From: CAZCBJ01 sp964496705
Lineage (GTDB): Bacteria > Chloroflexota > Anaerolineae > Anaerolineales > Anaerolineaceae
Length of the DNA: 6,716 nt
Assembly: GCA_964496705.1 (NCBI GenBank)
Contig: CAZCBJ010000217.1
Span: 1 to 6,716, forward strand
Direction of reading: 5' to 3'
The translations under genes and the position numbers were made by a program. Below the pieces are notes generated by a model, which had not been told where the DNA came from, ran no database searches, and worked only from the letters and a program-made list of their open reading frames with translations. Shown here in pieces: positions 4,340 through 6,716 of this stretch (position 1 is its first letter; each line of letters starts with the position of its first letter).

Positions 4340-4831
4340 TCAATCGGGTTGATTTGTGCGGTTGCGCAGCCACTTGAGCGACAGGCGCAGGCGGGAGCGG
4401 ACGGTGGCGGGGGGCAGGTTGAGCTCGCGGCCGATTTCCTCGCTGGTCATGCCGAGCCAGTAGTGGCGCCGGATCACGGCGCGGTAATGCTCGGGCATGT
4501 CTTCCATCAGGTCGAGGCGGTAGGCGTCCGGCGTCGGGAAGGTGGTGCGGGCGGAAAGCTCGTCGAGCGCCAGCCCCCTCAGCAGGTCCATCTGGCGTTT
4601 GCCGGCGCGCTGCTGGTCGATGAAGCGGTTTTTCAGCACGCGGTACAGCCAGGCGCGGCGCTGGTGGGGGTTGAGGCCGCTGAGCAGGTCGAGGTGGGCC
4701 ATGGCCTGGATGAAAGTATCCTGCACCAGGTCGTCGGCCCGTCCGCTGTCACCGGTCAGCCCGGCGGCGTAGCGGCGCAGGGGGGCTTGATACTGTCCGT
4801 AAAGCTCGGCGGCGTTCAGTTCGTCAGACAA
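4340..4831 (-). CDS. ECF-type RNA polymerase sigma factor
   Basis: A 163-residue extracytoplasmic-function sigma factor that would direct RNA polymerase to a dedicated promoter set. Sigma region 2 spans about 8-78, with the region 2.2 polymerase-binding segment ADDLVQDTFIQAM (32-44) and the -10-reading WLYRVLKNRFIDQQR (61-75). Sigma region 4 spans about 107-157, with a helix-turn-helix from MTSEEIGRELNLPPATVRSRLR to the end of the recognition helix (128-149). The linker is short and no extra C-terminal domain is present. The start is a TTG at 4831; no ATG or GTG is available before the in-frame stop at 4895-4897, and only a weak GGA lies upstream. A TATAGT at 4894-4899 (minus strand) is a possible -10. 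No anti-sigma gene with a membrane helix or zinc-binding His-Cys motif is adjacent; the co-transcribed neighbour is the solenoid protein. Confidence 0.93.
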   Translation of the reverse strand: MSDELNAAELYGQYQAPLRRYAAGLTGDSGRADDLVQDTFIQAMAHLDLLSGLNPHQRRAWLYRVLKNRFIDQQRAGKRQMDLLRGLALDELSARTTFPTPDAYRLDLMEDMPEHYRAVIRRHYWLGMTSEEIGRELNLPPATVRSRLRLSLKWLRNRTNQPD

Positions 4832-4962
4832 ATTGGTTTTCCGTCCAGGCTGCCCTTCCTTTCGCGCATTTGGGGATGGTTGCGCTTCCTGATACTATAA
4901 CGTCTGGGCAGGCTGTTTTGATCACTTGGGCAAAAATTGGGTTGGAATGACGAGGCGGCGCT

Positions 4963-5934
4963 TTACCCCGCTGCGCTGTACAGGCCGACGATCTGCTCGG
5001 CGATATCCTGCAGGCTGCGGCGCAGCGCGTAAGGTTCCAGCACCTCCACCCCGCGCCCGCAGGCCAGCAGGTGGTCGCGGGCGGCTTCGAGCGATTCGAA
5101 GGCCAACTGGAGGGTCACCCGACCGCGCTCATCGGGCGGCGGGGCGGCGGCCAGCTTCTCGCGGATGGGGCTGCCGAAGAAGCGCGGCAGGTGGGGGATG
5201 AAATCGGCGGCAACCCGCAGCGCCACCGGGTAGATGGCGCGGTTCTGCTCGAACTCGGCGCAGGAGGCCTGCCAGAAGGCGGCCAGGTCGAATCCGGGCG
5301 GGCGGGTGAAGGTCTCGTCGCTCAGGCGGGCGTCGAGCAGGTAGGAGATACGGTGGACGCGCAGCCGCCCTTGCGCCGCGCAGACCAGATACCACACCCC
5401 GGCCTTGGCCACCAGCCCGTACGGCTCCACCAGGCGGGTGACCTCGATGGTGAAGGCGCGCGTGGTGAGCAGCAGCTTGCGGTCCTCCCAGACCGCCTGC
5501 TGGATCAGCTTGAGATGCGGCACGGTCTCCTCGTCGCGCTGCCAGCCGACCGTGTCGAGGTGAAAGCGCTGGCGGGCGAATTCCTCGCGCGAGCGCTGGG
5601 CGGCGGGCAGGGCGGCAGCCAGCTTGAGCAGGGCGGATTTCAGCTCCTGACCGAAGCCCAGGTCAGCCAGCGGCGCAGGCACCGAGAGAAGAAACAGGGC
5701 GCGCACTTCGCCCTCCGACAGCCCGGTCAGGTTGGTGCGGTAGCTGTCGAGCAGGGCGTAACCGCCGTCCAGCCCAGGCTCGCCGTAGACCGGGATGCCG
5801 GCGGCCGACAGCGCGTCGATGTCGCGGTAGATGGTGCGCTCGCACACTTCCAGCTCGCGGGCCAGCGCCCGCGCGGTCATCCGCCCGCGGGACTGGAGCA
5901 GCATGAGCAGCGAGATCAAACGGTCAGCGCGCAT
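4963..5934 (-). CDS. WYL-domain transcriptional regulator (YafY/DeoR-like HTH)
   Basis: A 323-residue DNA-binding regulator. Residues 1-60 form a winged helix-turn-helix, with MTARALARELEVCERTIYRDIDALSAAGIPVYGE giving the recognition helix around 31-43 (YRDI at 36-39). The WYL domain follows at about 135-215 with PYGLVAKAGVWYLVC (171-185) and the typical RVHRIS (192-197). The C-terminal WCX extension is at about 235-318, including FESLEAARDHLLACGRGVEVLEP (279-301). Members bind a small ligand or nucleic acid through WYL and repress or activate nearby genes. ATG at 5934 has only a weak ribosome binding site, so translation may be modest. The gene is divergent from the GyrI-like gene, with a perfect CTGACA/TGTCAG dyad in the 94-bp gap. 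This suggests control of its neighbour and possibly of itself. The ligand is unknown. Confidence 0.93.
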   Translation of the reverse strand: MRADRLISLLMLLQSRGRMTARALARELEVCERTIYRDIDALSAAGIPVYGEPGLDGGYALLDSYRTNLTGLSEGEVRALFLLSVPAPLADLGFGQELKSALLKLAAALPAAQRSREEFARQRFHLDTVGWQRDEETVPHLKLIQQAVWEDRKLLLTTRAFTIEVTRLVEPYGLVAKAGVWYLVCAAQGRLRVHRISYLLDARLSDETFTRPPGFDLAAFWQASCAEFEQNRAIYPVALRVAADFIPHLPRFFGSPIREKLAAAPPPDERGRVTLQLAFESLEAARDHLLACGRGVEVLEPYALRRSLQDIAEQIVGLYSAAG

Positions 5935-5956
5935 GACTTTATCTTACCACCGTTCA

Positions 5957-5973
5957 CTGACAATAGATGTCAG
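5957..5973. promoter_or_regulatory. Candidate operator of the WYL regulator
   Basis: CTGACA (5957-5962), a 5-base spacer and TGTCAG (5968-5973) make a perfect dyad in the divergent intergenic region. A TAGAAT (5984-5989) on the plus strand is a possible -10 for the GyrI-like gene; its -35 would fall around 5961-5966, inside the dyad, as expected for repression. It also lies 22 bp before the regulator's own start codon. The dyad is seen; the binding is inferred. Confidence 0.55.
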
Positions 5974-6028
5974 GGGAGGGGAATAGAATGAAGATGTTCA
6001 CATTCCACGAACGAGAGAGGAGTTTCAC

Positions 6029-6493
6029 ATGAGTCAAATCGAAGTACGAATCGTCAGTCTGGAGCCGATGCGCGTGATCAGCGCCTACGGGTTCGGCGAG
6101 GGACCGGAGGGCATCGCCTGGGACAAGCTCAACGCCTGGGCGGGGCCCAGGGGCTACCTGAGCGATGTGGAGAACCACCCCACCTACGGATTCAACAATC
6201 CGAATCCCACCCCCGGCAGCCCGAACTACGGCTATGAGATCTGGATGAAGGTGGATGCCGATGAGCCGCCGGCTGAGGGCCTTACCTTCAAGGATTTTGC
6301 CGGCGGGCTGTACGCGGTGACCCGCTTCACCAACCTCAACCGCATCAGCGAGGTGTGGCATCAACTGGTCGCCTGGCGCGAGAGCAGCCGCTATTCGTGC
6401 GGCAACCACCAGTGGCTGGAGCTGCTGCTCAACCCGCTGGAAACCGACATCGAAAAGTACACCTTCGACCTGTATTTGCCGATTCGGGAGTGA
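6029..6493 (+). CDS. GyrI-like effector-binding domain protein
   Basis: A 154-residue stand-alone protein of the GyrI/SbmC-like (AraC effector-binding, SOUL-related) superfamily. Seen: the opening strand VRIVSLEPMRVISAYGFGEGPE (6-27), then a helix with WDKLNAWAG (31-39). YGFNNPNPTPGSPNYGYEIWMKVD (53-76) is the characteristic middle of this family. GGLYAVTRFTNLNRISEVWHQLVAWR (92-117) follows, then the closing WLELLLNPLETDIEKYTFDLYLPI (129-152) with the conserved Glu and DLYLPI ending. The family binds small hydrophobic or cationic compounds; GyrI itself also binds DNA gyrase, while others act as ligand sensors or hydrolases. No DNA-binding domain is attached. ATG at 6029 has AGAGGAG (6016-6022), 6 nt away. 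It is divergent from the WYL regulator, which probably controls it, and is closed by an intrinsic terminator at 6570-6608. A role in drug or toxicant response is plausible but unproven. Confidence 0.9.
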   Translation: MSQIEVRIVSLEPMRVISAYGFGEGPEGIAWDKLNAWAGPRGYLSDVENHPTYGFNNPNPTPGSPNYGYEIWMKVDADEPPAEGLTFKDFAGGLYAVTRFTNLNRISEVWHQLVAWRESSRYSCGNHQWLELLLNPLETDIEKYTFDLYLPIRE

Positions 6494-6569
6494 GCAGGCG
6501 CTCGGCCGTCAGAAAAAAGGGGGGGATCACGCACAGAGCGCGGCCGGCGTAGAGAAGAAGAGAACCAAG

Positions 6570-6608
6570 ATAAAAGGGATGACCGCATGCAGTCATCCCT
6601 TTTATTTT
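6570..6608 (+). terminator. Strong, probably bidirectional intrinsic terminator
   Basis: Perfect 14-bp arms ATAAAAGGGATGAC (6570-6583) and GTCATCCCTTTTAT (6592-6605) surround an 8-base loop, and the right arm plus the following bases are T-rich (CCCTTTTATTTT). The A-rich left arm gives the matching U-rich end on the other strand, so it could stop transcription from both sides. It lies about 77 bp after the GyrI-like gene's stop codon. Confidence 0.85.
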
Positions 6609-6716
6609 CACAGCCCGGGGAAAGCTAAGTCTTATGAATAATCTCCCGGAGACCCTTCCCACAGGGATGCTTCGCGATCGCTTTGGGGTGCTGCGCATGA
6701 GAAGCTCTGATCAAAT
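6609..6716. other. Right-edge stretch with no confident gene
   Basis: These 108 bases follow the terminator. A plus-strand frame opens at ATG 6634, with GGGGAAAG about 9 nt before it, and stays open to the edge for 27 codons (including MLRDRFGVLRM). It may be the start of the next gene, but it is too short to assign. Confidence 0.3.

Noticed and set aside
5071..5991. 306-codon plus-strand ORF opposite the WYL regulator
   Set aside because: Shadow of a well-identified regulator; no family features of its own.
6634..6716. Possible start of a MoaA-like radical SAM protein (DRFG followed by LRMRSSDQ)
   Set aside because: The usual spacing between DRFG and the LRIS-TDRCN motif is missing about five residues, and the next codon begins AT so it cannot be the Cys. 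Too short to call.
1..6716. CRISPR array, tRNA, rRNA or insertion sequence
   Set aside because: No regularly spaced direct repeats, no cloverleaf or rRNA-like stretch recognised, and no transposase reading frame.

Overview
The window is one 6.7 kb piece of a GC-rich bacterial chromosome. It is interrupted by a markedly AT-rich segment at roughly 1640-2275. The gene mix is an ABC exporter, a cytoplasmic glycosidase-like protein, an NTF2-like protein, an ECF sigma factor and a WYL regulator beside a GyrI-like protein. The intergenic DNA holds paired GAATT(C/G)ATTC-core palindromes and a degenerate heptanucleotide repeat. Together these suggest an environmental bacterium, perhaps Chloroflexota (Anaerolineae-like). 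That placement is an inference: no rRNA or other phylogenetic marker is present.

Layout: (1) 1-1513, minus strand: a GH5-type glycosidase-like gene followed 37 bp later by the first 161 codons of an ABC exporter that runs off the left edge. (2) 1514-1958: a 445-bp gene-free stretch with the glycosidase promoter, five TCGGTTN heptads, a near-consensus plus-strand sigma70 promoter, and two tandem inverted repeats in AT-rich DNA. (3) 1959-2270, plus strand: an orphan 103-codon AT-rich gene with a perfect Shine-Dalgarno. Its function is unknown; a small RNase toxin fold is a weak guess. (4) 2271-2410: two near-perfect REP-like palindromes. (5) 2411-2839, minus strand: a SnoaL/NTF2-like protein, divergent from a 43-codon plus-strand ORF (2988-3119) that has its own good ribosome binding site and an extended -10 box. 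(6) 3104-4831, minus strand: a two-gene unit of an ECF sigma factor and a 405-residue solenoid protein built of internal repeats. No anti-sigma gene is visible. (7) 4963-6493: a WYL-domain repressor (minus) divergent from a GyrI-like effector-binding protein (plus). A perfect CTGACA-5-TGTCAG dyad lies in the shared intergenic region. A strong bidirectional intrinsic terminator (6570-6608) closes the plus-strand gene.

The two least ordinary parts are the sigma factor/solenoid pair and the AT-rich insert. The solenoid protein shows a G-[NQ] signature every 19-24 residues at its N-terminus and an 80-81-residue superrepeat marked by Cys 120, 201, 281 and 362. The AT-rich insert appears to be transcribed from a strong promoter with a long structured leader of about 280 nt before its single confident gene. 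The WYL/GyrI pair is a familiar arrangement: the regulator probably represses its divergent neighbour, and possibly itself, through the central dyad.
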